A stretch of 64,000 bases of DNA from CANIGN01 sp041391385 (lineage in GTDB: Bacteria > Bdellovibrionota > UBA2428). How positions within the stretch are numbered: position 1 is the first letter of the stretch; each line of letters starts with the position of its first letter. This document shows, piece by piece, positions 36,431 through 45,764 of this stretch. The position numbers and the translations under genes are program-made. The notes beneath the pieces are model-generated. The model was given only the letters and a program-made list of their open reading frames with translations. It did not search any database and was not told the origin of the DNA. Location: the NCBI GenBank assembly GCA_041391385.1, contig JAWKOD010000002.1, positions 620,001 to 684,000 on the forward strand, read 5' to 3'.

Positions 36431-37682
36431 TTACTGTAAAAGTTCAAAGCCTTCTACATAAGCTTTAAACTCGTTTTGCATCGTGCGCGGTTCTGGGTTG
36501 TTAGGCGCATGTGTGATCTGGCAGCTACCAGCTTCTTCGGTGCATTCTATGACAACGTCGCATTTTTCAAAGTTGCAGTTGAGTGTTTTTCCGCGAAGCA
36601 TGTCAGTGTAACTCATTTCAGGGTTACTGAGAGAGTCTTCCATTTTTTGAAAACATCTTCTGCGCTCGTCGACTCGGTTAGAGTCAGAGCAAAGAAAATC
36701 TTTAGCCAAAAACTTAAAGTTCTCTTTGTCGAGATCCGTGTTTTTTACAATACTAGGGAATCCAAATAATGAGAGGGCCATTGCTTTTTTGCAGTTCTCA
36801 GAAGCTTGTGCGGTACCACAAAAGAATTTGTAATGCGAAAGGCCCGCGTTGAGATTTCCCCAATAACCTGCATAAGGATAAGGCTCTGGTTTCATGCGGT
36901 GGCAATGACCTGTTGAGCAAGTGTGATCTGCGTTGTCGTAACTAATTGTGTTGTAAGTGGCTCGTGACATTCCTGCGGGGTATTTGCCTGCATCATTGAA
37001 GTACCATTTGTTGTTTGCAAATATTTCTTGAGTATTTGTAAAAGAAAGAGAGCCAGCTACTGGGACTCTAAGTGTTTTTGCCAGTTTAGGGGCTTGCATA
37101 AAGCCTAGTTGCATCCGTGAATAATGACATAAGCATTCTTAGTAAGTTTATTGGCGAGTTCTTCAGGCCTGCTGTTTCAGAATTGAATCTTTTATAGGCA
37201 TAGTGAGGGCTGTTGTGTGGAACGTCATCAAGTCCTACACCCTGGTGGGCAGCACTATGGCTAACAAACTCTAGACTTACTATTTGAGTATAGTCGCTGA
37301 GAATGTCCATGAGTCGATTGCTTAGAAGATATCGCTCATCGAGGAGATCTATTTTTAGGTTAAGTCTATTGAGAGTTTGAGTGTATTCCTCGTAGGAGTC
37401 AAAGTAGCGAGAGCTTTTATCTATTTTATCTGGGCCAATAAAAACCACTTGGTTTTCGGGGTTATTTTGAACATAAAGTTGAGCTCGGCTAACAGCAGTT
37501 CTAAAGAGCTGATCAGCAAGTCCTCCGCCGTAGCCAATAACAAATACATGCGTTTTCTTTTCAGGATTAATAGCGGCGATGTTTTTTGTGTGAGAGATAC
37601 TCAGCGCTTGGACCTGGGGTGAGAATTGAAAACTTATAGCGAGAGTTGCGATAAGGAATTTTGTTTTTCTGCAGATACTCAT
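36431..37682 (-). pseudogene. Exported clan-CD-like (caspase/CHAT-like) protein, two frameshifts
   Basis: Three frame segments join to about 415 residues. Segment 1 (from 37682): signal peptide, then HVFVIGYGGGLADQLFRTAV and a strand EFVSHSAAHQGVGLDD. Segment 2: PEELANKLTKNAYVIIHGCN. Segment 3: LGFMQAPKLAKTLRVPVAGS and a Cys-rich tail. A His after a hydrophobic strand (VSHSAAHQG) followed later by a Cys after another strand (IIHGCNLG) is the dyad layout of clan CD peptidases and related CHAT/DUF4347 domains. Single extra C residues near 37166 and 37105 would repair both breaks. The protease assignment is inference from this pattern. Confidence 0.5.
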
Positions 37683-37762
37683 AATATCTTTAGAGATAAA
37701 ACCGTATGCGGGTTTCCCCTACGTCATTAACCGGCACTTTTAGCTGAATGTTGTTTAATGAT

Positions 37763-38449
37763 TTAGTGAGTCTTAAATTCCAGGGCTTCTCTTTTAAGAG
37801 GCGGAGAGTTTAGAAGACGTGTATTTACAGTAAGGCCTAAGGACTTTAAGGCTTGCTGAAAGGCCCCGTTGCAAGCGTAGCTTAAGCCAATGCAGGGCTT
37901 GCCCCAATTTATAGAGCAGAGTTGCAAGGTTTCTTCAGTGTATCCTTCGGGGTTTACTCCGGAGCCAAATGGATCGTGAAACCAAATGTCACATTTTTTA
38001 TTTCTTTTAACAAATTCATCGCTGAATATCTTGAGTGAAGGAAAAATTTCAGGTTGAGGAAGTGATTCTATGTTTAATTTTGCATCAAGACCTAGATGCT
38101 CTTTGATTTTTTCTTGAATAAGAATTTTTTCTTCGGACCATTTAAGTCGTGCTAGCTCATAAGACTCTGTGTCTTGCTCAATGGCAAAATACTTAAAGGG
38201 AATTTTGAGATGTTGAGCCAGACACGAAAAAAGAACCCAGTTCGTTCCAGCTCCTAAGCCGAACTCACCCACATTGATTTCTGTTTTTCCATTCAGAATC
38301 AGTTGCTGAGCAAATTCAATAGCGGGTTTTACAAATACAATAAGACTTTCATGAAAGGCACCTTTAGCAGACCTAAAGGGTTCGCCGATGTCGTTGTTCC
38401 AAAGGGTAGGGCTTCCGTCTTGGGTTTTAATCCAGACATACTTACTCAT
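37763..38449 (-). CDS. mnmD: MnmC N-terminal-type tRNA methyltransferase (DUF752)
   Basis: A 228-residue stand-alone SAM methyltransferase matching the MnmC(N)/MnmD family. The opening TQDGSPTLWNNDIGEPFRSA and GAFHES correspond to the family N-terminus, GEFGLGAGTN is the SAM-binding motif, and WFHDPFGSGVNPEGYTEETL resembles the substrate-side segment DxFxPxxNPExW. Family members methylate nm5s2U to mnm5s2U at the tRNA wobble position. It lies 17 nt after typA on the same strand, so the two translation-related genes are probably co-transcribed. The fused FAD domain of MnmC is absent. Confidence 0.78.
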   Translation of the reverse strand: MSKYVWIKTQDGSPTLWNNDIGEPFRSAKGAFHESLIVFVKPAIEFAQQLILNGKTEINVGEFGLGAGTNWVLFSCLAQHLKIPFKYFAIEQDTESYELARLKWSEEKILIQEKIKEHLGLDAKLNIESLPQPEIFPSLKIFSDEFVKRNKKCDIWFHDPFGSGVNPEGYTEETLQLCSINWGKPCIGLSYACNGAFQQALKSLGLTVNTRLLNSPPLKREALEFKTH

Positions 38450-38466
38450 ACTTGTACTTACGCAAT

Positions 38467-40311
38467 CTATCTCATGTTTTTAGCAAGAATTCGCTTACGG
38501 CCACGAATGTTCTTAGGTGTGATTTCGATGAGCTCGTCCTCGTTAATCCACTCAAGACCACGTTCGATTGTCATGCTTTTCGGAGGGGTGAGTACAATTG
38601 CATCATCCTTGTTTACAGTACGAAAGTTCGTAAGTTGTTTTGCCTTACAAGGATTTACATTGAGGTCGTTTTCCTTGGCATTTTCGCCAATGATCATTCC
38701 CTCATAAACTTGCGTAGCGTGGCCAATAAAGAGAATTCCACGTTCTTGTAAGTCAACGAGTGCATAAGAGTTACTGTCTCCAGCTCGGTCGCTCACAAGA
38801 GCGCCCGTTAAGCGACGTTGAATGTCACCTTTGTGTTCTTCGTATCCTGCTGATGAAAAGTTGAAGAGACCTTGCCCGTTAGTTTGGGTCATAAACTGGT
38901 TTCTTAGGCCGATGAGTCCGCGCGAAGGGATCGAAAATTCAAGACGCATCCTATCGTCTCCACGTTGTGCAACTGCTTGGAGCATCCCTTTTCTTTTTTG
39001 AAGCATTTGAGTGACTGCACCTTGAGCGAATACTGGAATATCTAAAACAGCGTGCTCAATGGGTTCGTGAATTTTACCGTCTATTTCTTTAAAAAGAATT
39101 TGGGGTTGGCTTAGAGCAAATTCATAGCCTTCTCGTCTAAGAGTTTCCGCTAAAATAGAAACTTGAAGTTCTCCTCGAGCTCTTAAAATAAATCGATCTG
39201 CAGAGTCTGCTTCTTGAAATCTTAAAGCAACGTTCGTCATCGCTTCTTTAAGAAGGCGGTCTCTAATCTTACGACTTGTTACGTGCTCCCCTTCGCGACC
39301 AGCCAAGGGAGAGTTGTTTACAATCCACTCAATTTCTAGAGTTGGTTCGTCAATTTTAATACGCGGTAGAGCATAAGCTGCTGGGTTATAAGTGGAGTCT
39401 CTAACGTCAGGCATTCCTACAATGGAATCGCCGATGGCAATTTCTTCAATACCAGCAAGTACGGCAACATCGCCCCCTGCCACTTCCTCGGCTTCAACTT
39501 GTTTAAGTCCGTGATAAGTGTAGAGTGCTTGAACTTTAAATTGTTTGCTTTTGGGCGCGCCGTTTTCGTCAATGCCTACAACGGCTGCCATTTTACCTCG
39601 CACAATAGAGCCACTTTTAACTTTTCCGATTGCAAGACGACCGAGATATTCTGAGTAGCCTAAGTTTGCGATCAATATGCGTGGAGGTTGATTTTCGTCG
39701 AGTTTAGGGTGGGGAACCTTGTCGATAATCATTTCGAAGAGCGAATCAAGGTTTTCTGCGTTGGGCACTTGGGCCAAGTCAGTTCCGGATTTTCCTTCTC
39801 TAGCGATGGCATAGATATAAGGGAAGTCACATTGTTCCTCATTGGCGCCGAGCTCAATGAAAAGGTCAAAGATTTCGTTTAGAACTTCGTCTGCACGAGC
39901 GTCTTTGCGGTCAACTTTGTTAATAACAACAATAAGTTTGAGGTTTTGCTCAAGTGCTTTAGAAAGCACGTAACGTGTTTGAGGTAGGGGGCCTTCGGCC
40001 GCATCTACGAGGAGGCAACATCCGTCTACCATAGAAAGAATGCGTTCAACTTCACCACCAAAGTCTGAGTGTCCAGGGGTATCAACAATGTTAATTTTGT
40101 AGTCTTTGTAGAGGATGGCCGTGTTTTTAGCCGCGATAGTAATTCCGCGTTCACGCTCTAGGTCCATTGAGTCCATTACGCGGTCAGAAACCGTCTGGTG
40201 GGACTTAAAAGTACCTGATTGCTTAAGGAGTTCGTCGACGAGGGTTGTTTTGCCATGGTCAACGTGTGCAATGATTGCGATGTTACGAATTTTATCTACC
40301 GTGAAAGCCAC
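38467..40311 (-). CDS. typA: Ribosome-associated GTPase TypA/BipA
   Basis: A translational GTPase of the EF-G family, about 614 residues. G1 is AHVDHGKTT, the switch-I region has RERGITI, G3 is VDTPGHSDFGG and G4 is NKVDR; the C-terminal domains carry GRGELQVSIL-type and PSRGLIGLRNQF segments. BipA acts in 50S assembly and stress adaptation. I start at GTG 40311 (before AFTVDKIRNIAIIAHVDHGK), which puts the G1 motif at the usual distance; a TTG at 40368 is in frame but adds an atypical leader, and neither has a clear Shine-Dalgarno. The mnmD gene follows. Confidence 0.95.
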   Translation of the reverse strand: MAFTVDKIRNIAIIAHVDHGKTTLVDELLKQSGTFKSHQTVSDRVMDSMDLERERGITIAAKNTAILYKDYKINIVDTPGHSDFGGEVERILSMVDGCCLLVDAAEGPLPQTRYVLSKALEQNLKLIVVINKVDRKDARADEVLNEIFDLFIELGANEEQCDFPYIYAIAREGKSGTDLAQVPNAENLDSLFEMIIDKVPHPKLDENQPPRILIANLGYSEYLGRLAIGKVKSGSIVRGKMAAVVGIDENGAPKSKQFKVQALYTYHGLKQVEAEEVAGGDVAVLAGIEEIAIGDSIVGMPDVRDSTYNPAAYALPRIKIDEPTLEIEWIVNNSPLAGREGEHVTSRKIRDRLLKEAMTNVALRFQEADSADRFILRARGELQVSILAETLRREGYEFALSQPQILFKEIDGKIHEPIEHAVLDIPVFAQGAVTQMLQKRKGMLQAVAQRGDDRMRLEFSIPSRGLIGLRNQFMTQTNGQGLFNFSSAGYEEHKGDIQRRLTGALVSDRAGDSNSYALVDLQERGILFIGHATQVYEGMIIGENAKENDLNVNPCKAKQLTNFRTVNKDDAIVLTPPKSMTIERGLEWINEDELIEITPKNIRGRKRILAKNMR

Positions 40312-40474
40312 TGTGGGAGCATAGGTCAAGGTGGGCAAAGACTTCAAGCCAAAGACGCCTTTGCCCAAAATTAATCTCTAGTGGAAGGGGGTAAGGGGGG
40401 GTCTTTAACCCCTTATTAACATCACGGATTCTAGGCTCTGAGATAATGAATGCTGAAGGTAGAACGTTAGCAGA

Positions 40475-42063
40475 ATGAATAATTTAAAAGAGGCCGCTTA
40501 TAGCTACAGGCATGGTTTTACCATGATTGAGTTGTTGCTGGTCATCTCTACAGTAGGCGTGCTTGGGACCGTTGCTACCCCCATGCTTCTGGATTATCGC
40601 CAAGAGGCGAAAAAGGCTGCTGTAACAGAAATTGAACAGTCTGTTGGTTCTGCTATTAAAATTCAAACTCAGAACAAGATTTTGCGCTGTTCAGGTGAAG
40701 GTTTTCCAAGCTTAGCTTCGGTGCAGAGCAATGACATACTTGCGGGGAGCGATTGCTCGAATTCTCAGATTTATACGGAGGCAGATCGCCGTTTCTTATC
40801 AACTTCAAATTACCCTCCTGTTAATCCTTTAAATGGGCTTCGAACTATTGCTCAAGCTGATAGCGATCCGTCAGCAGCTAATTTTTATTCTGGTACCTGT
40901 AGCGCAAGTGCAGATGGAGCTCCTGCTGGGTGGTGTTACAATCCCGAGACAGGTGAGTTTTGGGCTTCTACGAATGAAGCCTATACGCAGAATGCAGGTT
41001 CAGGCGGCGGCGGTGGCTCAAGTGCGAGTGGAGCTTCATCAGCAGCTTCGAGTGTAGCTTCTTCAAGTAGTAGTGAAGAAGAGGCTTCTTCAAGTAGCAG
41101 CTCTGAGTCTTCTGTGAGTAGTGTGGCTAGTTCTTCGAGTAGTAGTCTTTCGAGTAGTAGCTCTGTGAGTAGTTCTTCAGCTTCAAGTCTTTCTAGCTCA
41201 TCAAGTAGTGATTCGAGTAGTGTGTCTAGTAGCGGATCGAGTGTGAGTGGTGAAGTGATTAGCAGCAGCTCCTCATCGAGTAGTTCGTCAAGTAGTAGCT
41301 CTTCATCAAGTAGTTCTTCGTCAAGTAGTTCTGACTCCATAAGTTCTGTTGGGTTGAGTACTCGAACATGTGATCAGGCCTTGAGTGGTGGATATTGTGC
41401 ATGTACCGAAACGAACCCAGGCTATCGAGAAAACACCTGTACGGAGCTTGGTTTTACAACAAGCTGTTCTGTTCAATATGGTGGATCTAATCCCAATCAA
41501 GCCGGAGCGATATGTGAGGGAGTGTGTTCAAATGGATCTCATTATTCCTCTTGTGTTCAAGGAACTGTAGCGAGTAGTTCGTCAAGCAGCAGCTCTTCGT
41601 CTAGCGCTGGATCTCAAGTTGCGATTCAGGATATGGACTTGTCGTCGTGCAAAGTGGAGCCTCTAAGTGCTTACCTATGTCGGGTTGCGATGAGTGGCAA
41701 GATGATGATTTATCAGTAGGAAGTGATTTATCACTTAGTTACCTCAACAGGAATCGACCTTTCTGGACCATTTCGCTTACTGCTAAGAGTTCTGCAAATA
41801 GTAAAACAAATTCTGCAAACGTAGGGGGAATCTCAGCATCCTTTGTTACGAATAGTTCCTATAAATCACTTCTTGTAACCCTCGATCATACAGGAGCCTA
41901 TAGTGCATCCAAAGTGACTCCCAATGTAGCCTCTGAAATTAGTTCAGGCACAATTACACTCAGCGAATCGATTCCATTTAATGGGTCGTCAACGATTAGC
42001 GTGAAGGGTTCTGTCCATTATTGCTCCGAATATAACGGTCATGGAACTCCATTTGAAGAATAA
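40475..42063 (+). pseudogene. Type IV pilin-like protein with serine-tract linkers, one frameshift
   Basis: The N-terminus has a class III signal (HG|FTMIELLLVISTVGVLGTV) with Glu5, typical of type IV pilins and pseudopilins. A globular domain with cysteines follows to about residue 175. Then comes a tract of more than 100 residues almost entirely Ser, a Cys-rich module (CDQALSGGYCACTE ... CSNGSHYSSC), a second Ser tract, and, after a frameshift near 41605, WISSCDSGYGLVVQ, CLPMSGCDEWQDDD and a beta-rich C-terminal domain ending at 42063. The first frame alone would stop at 41719. Ser codons in the tract are mixed (AGT, AGC, TCN), so it is not a simple DNA repeat. Confidence 0.75.
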
Positions 42064-42178
42064 GTCATATGGCCAGTTTCTTTATCGACACAAGTGGATG
42101 TGATTTTAAGTCGATCTTAACCATAAATTAACATAAGAAGTTAGCGTTCCTTGCTTTTTACTCATACAATGAAGATAC

Positions 42179-44083
42179 GTGTTTTCGAGTGTAACTTTGC
42201 GCTCTTGTAGCGCATTTTTGTGGGTTATATGCAGTTTGCAATGCTTTGTCGCTGAAGGTGTAGAACCAGGACACGATGGGAGCGGTGGTGGCTCTAGTAG
42301 CGCTTCGGTCTCAGATCTTAAGGGCTTTATCGATAGACTCAATACAAGCGAAGTCTTTAGACGGTCACGTGCTCAATGTGCTTCAGGTGCAACTTTTAAG
42401 AATGGTAAACGGGTAGGGCGTATGTCGACCGGCTATTTTTATGGAATGATGCTTACTTTTTCGAAAGCTGTTTGTAGGATCAAAGAAGCTCAAAGTGGCG
42501 ACTTGTATTCTGCTACTCTCACGAGCAAGGCAGGCTCTATGTCGAGAAAAGATACTTTTGCTCATGAGAGATATAGGCAGTCATTGCAGGGGGATCCTCT
42601 TGTACAAAACTATTCTTTATTGCTCTCTCTTGGAATGTTGGAATCTGGTGGTAAGTATAATGAGGGGATTGACCGTTCGGCCAGCAATACGGATGGAATA
42701 ACTACCGAAGCGGGCCTTTTTCAAGTTTCATTTAACTCCGTTAATTCCAGTCAGGTTCCAAATCGTATTTATGACGAGTTAATGGCTAAGTATGAACGAG
42801 GCCAAAATGGCGTCGCATGTATGACTGGAATCTTTAACATAGACCAACGTCTTTCAAAAAATACAAAAAGTTTTGGAAGTGGCGCAGCGCTTGAGTTTCA
42901 AAATGCGATGAAAAGTTGCCCCGCAATGGCTGCGGAGTATATGTCGATTCTCTTACGCAAAGACGTTAATCACAATGGCCCATTGAAACGACAAGAGGCA
43001 CAACCGAGTCCCGAGTGTTCTCAAGCGCTTACGGAAGTGAAAAAAATAGCTGAGTCCAACTGTAACAATTTAGATGCCATTGCGCGCAGTCAAGCACCGG
43101 CAGAATCTTTGCGCTTTGAGGTTTCAAAGGATCGTGAATTTAAAGATATTGATCTTGCTCGTCAGCGGGGTGGAAGTTCGCTTAGCCAAATGGAAGATGA
43201 GTTAGAACAGCTAAAAGCAGAGCGAGCAAATGCTACGACGGATGCTGAACGATCTGCCCTTGATGAGAAAATTAAATCAGCAGAAGCAAATTTTGCAGAG
43301 GCTCAGAAAAATCCCGATCTATTGAAAGAGCGAGATGCTGTTGAGCAGCGAATTAATGATGCGGTTAAAGCTGACCAAGTAAAGAGTGAGCAATTACTCG
43401 ATACACTCACAAAGAGCGAGGGATATGTTGAGCGTAGCCCTGAGGATATACAACGTCTCGCTAATGAGGCGGCTAAACTAGATCAAGAAGCGAAACTTGC
43501 AGAGGCAGCTGCCCAGCAAGAGAAGAAAAAACCTCGCTCCCAACAGGATCAAGGTATTCTAGGTGCGGCCAATAGCGCTCGCCAAGCAGCGACGGCTAAA
43601 AGTAACGAATTTATTCGAGCAAAACAAGTTCAAGAGCTTCAGCAGAAAGTAGAAGAGCGTGAGCAGCAGCTACAAGGCAATGCTGTTGAGGCAAAAAAGG
43701 CTGAATTGAATGCTGCAAAACAAGAGCGTGAATCAAGTGGCGAAGTGAACCCAAGCGAAAGTGAAAAGAAAATAACAGCAGAGCTTAAACAATTAGAAGG
43801 CAAGCTTGCTGCTTCGCAAACAGCCCTAACAACTGAACGAGAAGTTCGTCAGGCTCTTGAGGATATTAAAAAAGAATTTCCCATTCTTCCGCGTGACCCC
43901 GCACAGATGGGAACTATGATCCCCAAGATTACTGAGCAGCTTGCATTGCTAGAGGAGCGAATTGCTTCAATTGACTCGGAGTCGACCGTTGTGGGCGATG
44001 CGGACCGCTTAAGGCTGCTCATGGAGCTACGCCGTCGCTTGCGTGCGGAGCTTGTTTATTATCAAAAATTGAATAAACCCTAA
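42179..44083 (+). CDS. Exported lysozyme-like domain with long coiled-coil tail
   Basis: 634 residues. A signal peptide (SAFLWVICSLQCFVAEG) is followed by a Gly/Ser linker. Residues about 40-260 contain LLSLGMLESGGKYNEGIDR and TEAGLFQVSFNS, which resemble the catalytic-Glu helix and the following G-L-F-Q-x-S strand of lysozyme-like transglycosylases. From about 300 on there is continuous charged coiled coil (SLSQMEDELEQLKAERANA, LQQKVEEREQQLQG). It may bind or cut peptidoglycan and use the coil to assemble. Start is GTG 42179; an ATG at 42170 is one frame off, so a small frameshift at the start is possible. Confidence 0.65.
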   Translation: MFSSVTLRSCSAFLWVICSLQCFVAEGVEPGHDGSGGGSSSASVSDLKGFIDRLNTSEVFRRSRAQCASGATFKNGKRVGRMSTGYFYGMMLTFSKAVCRIKEAQSGDLYSATLTSKAGSMSRKDTFAHERYRQSLQGDPLVQNYSLLLSLGMLESGGKYNEGIDRSASNTDGITTEAGLFQVSFNSVNSSQVPNRIYDELMAKYERGQNGVACMTGIFNIDQRLSKNTKSFGSGAALEFQNAMKSCPAMAAEYMSILLRKDVNHNGPLKRQEAQPSPECSQALTEVKKIAESNCNNLDAIARSQAPAESLRFEVSKDREFKDIDLARQRGGSSLSQMEDELEQLKAERANATTDAERSALDEKIKSAEANFAEAQKNPDLLKERDAVEQRINDAVKADQVKSEQLLDTLTKSEGYVERSPEDIQRLANEAAKLDQEAKLAEAAAQQEKKKPRSQQDQGILGAANSARQAATAKSNEFIRAKQVQELQQKVEEREQQLQGNAVEAKKAELNAAKQERESSGEVNPSESEKKITAELKQLEGKLAASQTALTTEREVRQALEDIKKEFPILPRDPAQMGTMIPKITEQLALLEERIASIDSESTVVGDADRLRLLMELRRRLRAELVYYQKLNKP

Positions 44084-44098
44084 TTCAAAAGCTAAACT

Positions 44099-44548
44099 TT
44101 AGAATCTCAATATCGAAGACGTTCCATCATCTTGCTTCGCTTGTTCAGAGTATGCCGCAATAAAATCCACGAGAGTTTCAATGACTTTATGTGCTTTAAG
44201 TGTAGTGTCTAGAGTGCACCCGTAGAGCCACATTTTATCGCTGTCTTCCAATTGACTCGCTCGCTTTACTTTAACTTTAATTGGGAGATAACTTTTAGCA
44301 GAAAAGTAGAGTCTTAAGTCGACTTCTTCGCCTACGTTGTAAAAGCTCCCCTTCGGGTCCATTTTAAAACTGATACCAGATTTTGAGATATCAACAATTT
44401 CAACAGCTTTCATGCCAGTCGTTTGCGCGATTGTGTAGCATCCGAGAATTCTCCCAAACAGAATTCGTTCGTATTCTCTGCGTAAATCATCTTGCTTTGC
44501 TGCTCTGATTTCACCAATTTGAATTAACTTGCCTTCTCCGTCTGACAT
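44099..44548 (-). CDS. PilZ-domain protein
   Basis: A 149-residue protein with a PilZ domain. RREYERI supplies the RxxxR element and EIVDISKSGISF the D/N-x-S-x-x-G element, both needed for c-di-GMP binding, followed by a beta-barrel-type segment with LYGCTLD. A short helical tail ends it. It is convergent with the lysozyme-like gene and divergent from prs. It differs from the PilZ gene at 23773 in sequence and length, so the two are not recent duplicates. Confidence 0.8.
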   Translation of the reverse strand: MSDGEGKLIQIGEIRAAKQDDLRREYERILFGRILGCYTIAQTTGMKAVEIVDISKSGISFKMDPKGSFYNVGEEVDLRLYFSAKSYLPIKVKVKRASQLEDSDKMWLYGCTLDTTLKAHKVIETLVDFIAAYSEQAKQDDGTSSILRF

Positions 44549-44606
44549 GTAAGACCTATCGGGAGAAGCTCTAAAGTTCTTAACCCAAATTTTTTAATGC
44601 ATTTTA

Positions 44607-44620
44607 TTGGCAGCTGCCAA
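44607..44620. promoter_or_regulatory. 14-bp perfect palindrome upstream of prs
   Basis: TTGGCAGCTGCCAA is a perfect palindrome, flanked by CCCAAATTTT on the left and AAATTTTGGG on the right, so the symmetry extends outward imperfectly. It lies in the 191-bp region between the PilZ gene and prs and looks like a dimeric repressor site. Confidence 0.45.
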
Positions 44621-44739
44621 AATTTTGGGATTTCAGGAGTGATTAGAGGCTAACTCATAGCGCGCATATCGAAATAAAAAAAGAGCAAGTTCCGCTACAA
44701 GTGTTTGCTAAAGGAGTGTCAACTTTCTATAAGTTGTTC

Positions 44740-45702
44740 ATGGTCAGTACTTTGCATCCCCGCCCCTATAAAATTTTTGCTGGATCCTCGAGTGAAGACC
44801 TCGGTGGTCGCGTCGCTTCTCATTTGGGCGCTACACTCGGCAACTGCCTCCTTTCTACTTTTGCAGACGGAGAGACGCGTTTTGAAATCAAAGAAAACGT
44901 CCGCGGCTTAGATGTGTATATCGTGCAAAGTACCTATAACCCAACCAATCATCACCTTATGGAAATGCTGGTCATGTGTGACGCTTTTAAGCGTGCATCG
45001 GTTCGAAGCATTTGTGCGGTTGTCCCTTATTACGGATATTCAAGGCAGGATCGTAAACCAGCCCCCCGGAGCCCAATTACGGCGCGTTTGGTTGCGGATC
45101 TTATTCAGGTGGCAGGCTTTAACCGCCTTATTTGTGTGGATTTACATGCAGGCCAAATTCAAGGCTTTTTTAATTTTCCAGTAGATCACCTTTTCAGCAT
45201 GGGAGTGCTTTATCAGGGCCTTAAAGAGACTCTGGCGGGTCGAGACGACCTTACTGTGGTGAGTCCTGATGCCGGCGGTACTGAGCGTGCACGTGTCATG
45301 GCCAAGTATTTTAATGCCCCCCTGGCCATTGTGGATAAGCGCCGCGAGGCTCCGGGTAAGGCAAAAGCCATGAACCTTATTGGCGATGTAAAAGGCCGAA
45401 TTGCCCTTTTGGTGGACGATATGATCGATACTGCGGGGACTTTGGTTGCAGCGGCAAGTCTGCTTAAAGAACAAGGAGCTACTGAGGTTTGGGCTAGCGC
45501 CAGCCACGGTGTTTTCTCAGGACCTGCTTTGGAGCGACTTTCCAACCCAGCGCTCGATAAAGTCGTCGTAACAGACACTATCCCCTTGAAGGAAGGGTTT
45601 AAAAAGCTTAGTAAACTACAGGTAGTCACAATTGCGCCTTTGATTGGAGAGACAATTCTCCGTATTCAGAGAAACGATTCGGTAAGTGCACTTCTCGAAT
45701 AG
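44740..45702 (+). CDS. prs: Ribose-phosphate pyrophosphokinase
   Basis: Makes PRPP from ribose 5-phosphate and ATP for nucleotide, His and Trp synthesis. Motifs seen are FADGETRFEIKENVRG, YYGYSRQDRKPAPR, the flexible-loop DKRRE and the PRPP loop LLVDDMIDTAGTL. I place the start at ATG 44740 (MVSTLHPRPYKIFAG), giving 320 residues, the usual family length; an in-frame GTG at 44701 adds 13. Followed by rplY, pth and ychF, a widely conserved gene order. Confidence 0.96.
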   Translation: MVSTLHPRPYKIFAGSSSEDLGGRVASHLGATLGNCLLSTFADGETRFEIKENVRGLDVYIVQSTYNPTNHHLMEMLVMCDAFKRASVRSICAVVPYYGYSRQDRKPAPRSPITARLVADLIQVAGFNRLICVDLHAGQIQGFFNFPVDHLFSMGVLYQGLKETLAGRDDLTVVSPDAGGTERARVMAKYFNAPLAIVDKRREAPGKAKAMNLIGDVKGRIALLVDDMIDTAGTLVAAASLLKEQGATEVWASASHGVFSGPALERLSNPALDKVVVTDTIPLKEGFKKLSKLQVVTIAPLIGETILRIQRNDSVSALLE

Positions 45703-45764
45703 AGGGGCTAAGTTACTGGAAACGATAGTAATTAAGACGAATTGAAAGAGAAAATAAAGAAGAT

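Noticed and set aside
40312..40368. TTG start for typA at 40368
   Set aside because: It adds an atypical 19-residue leader before the conserved N-terminus and lacks a Shine-Dalgarno; the GTG at 40311 fits the family length better, though not decisively.
40981..41340. Antisense Leu/Glu-rich open frame opposite the pilin serine tract
   Set aside because: It is the complement of Ser codons (AGY and TCN read as Leu/Glu/Asp) and has no start signal of its own.
41040..41340. CRISPR array or simple-sequence repeat
   Set aside because: The repetitive look comes from mixed Ser codons without constant repeat units or spacers; no cas genes are nearby.
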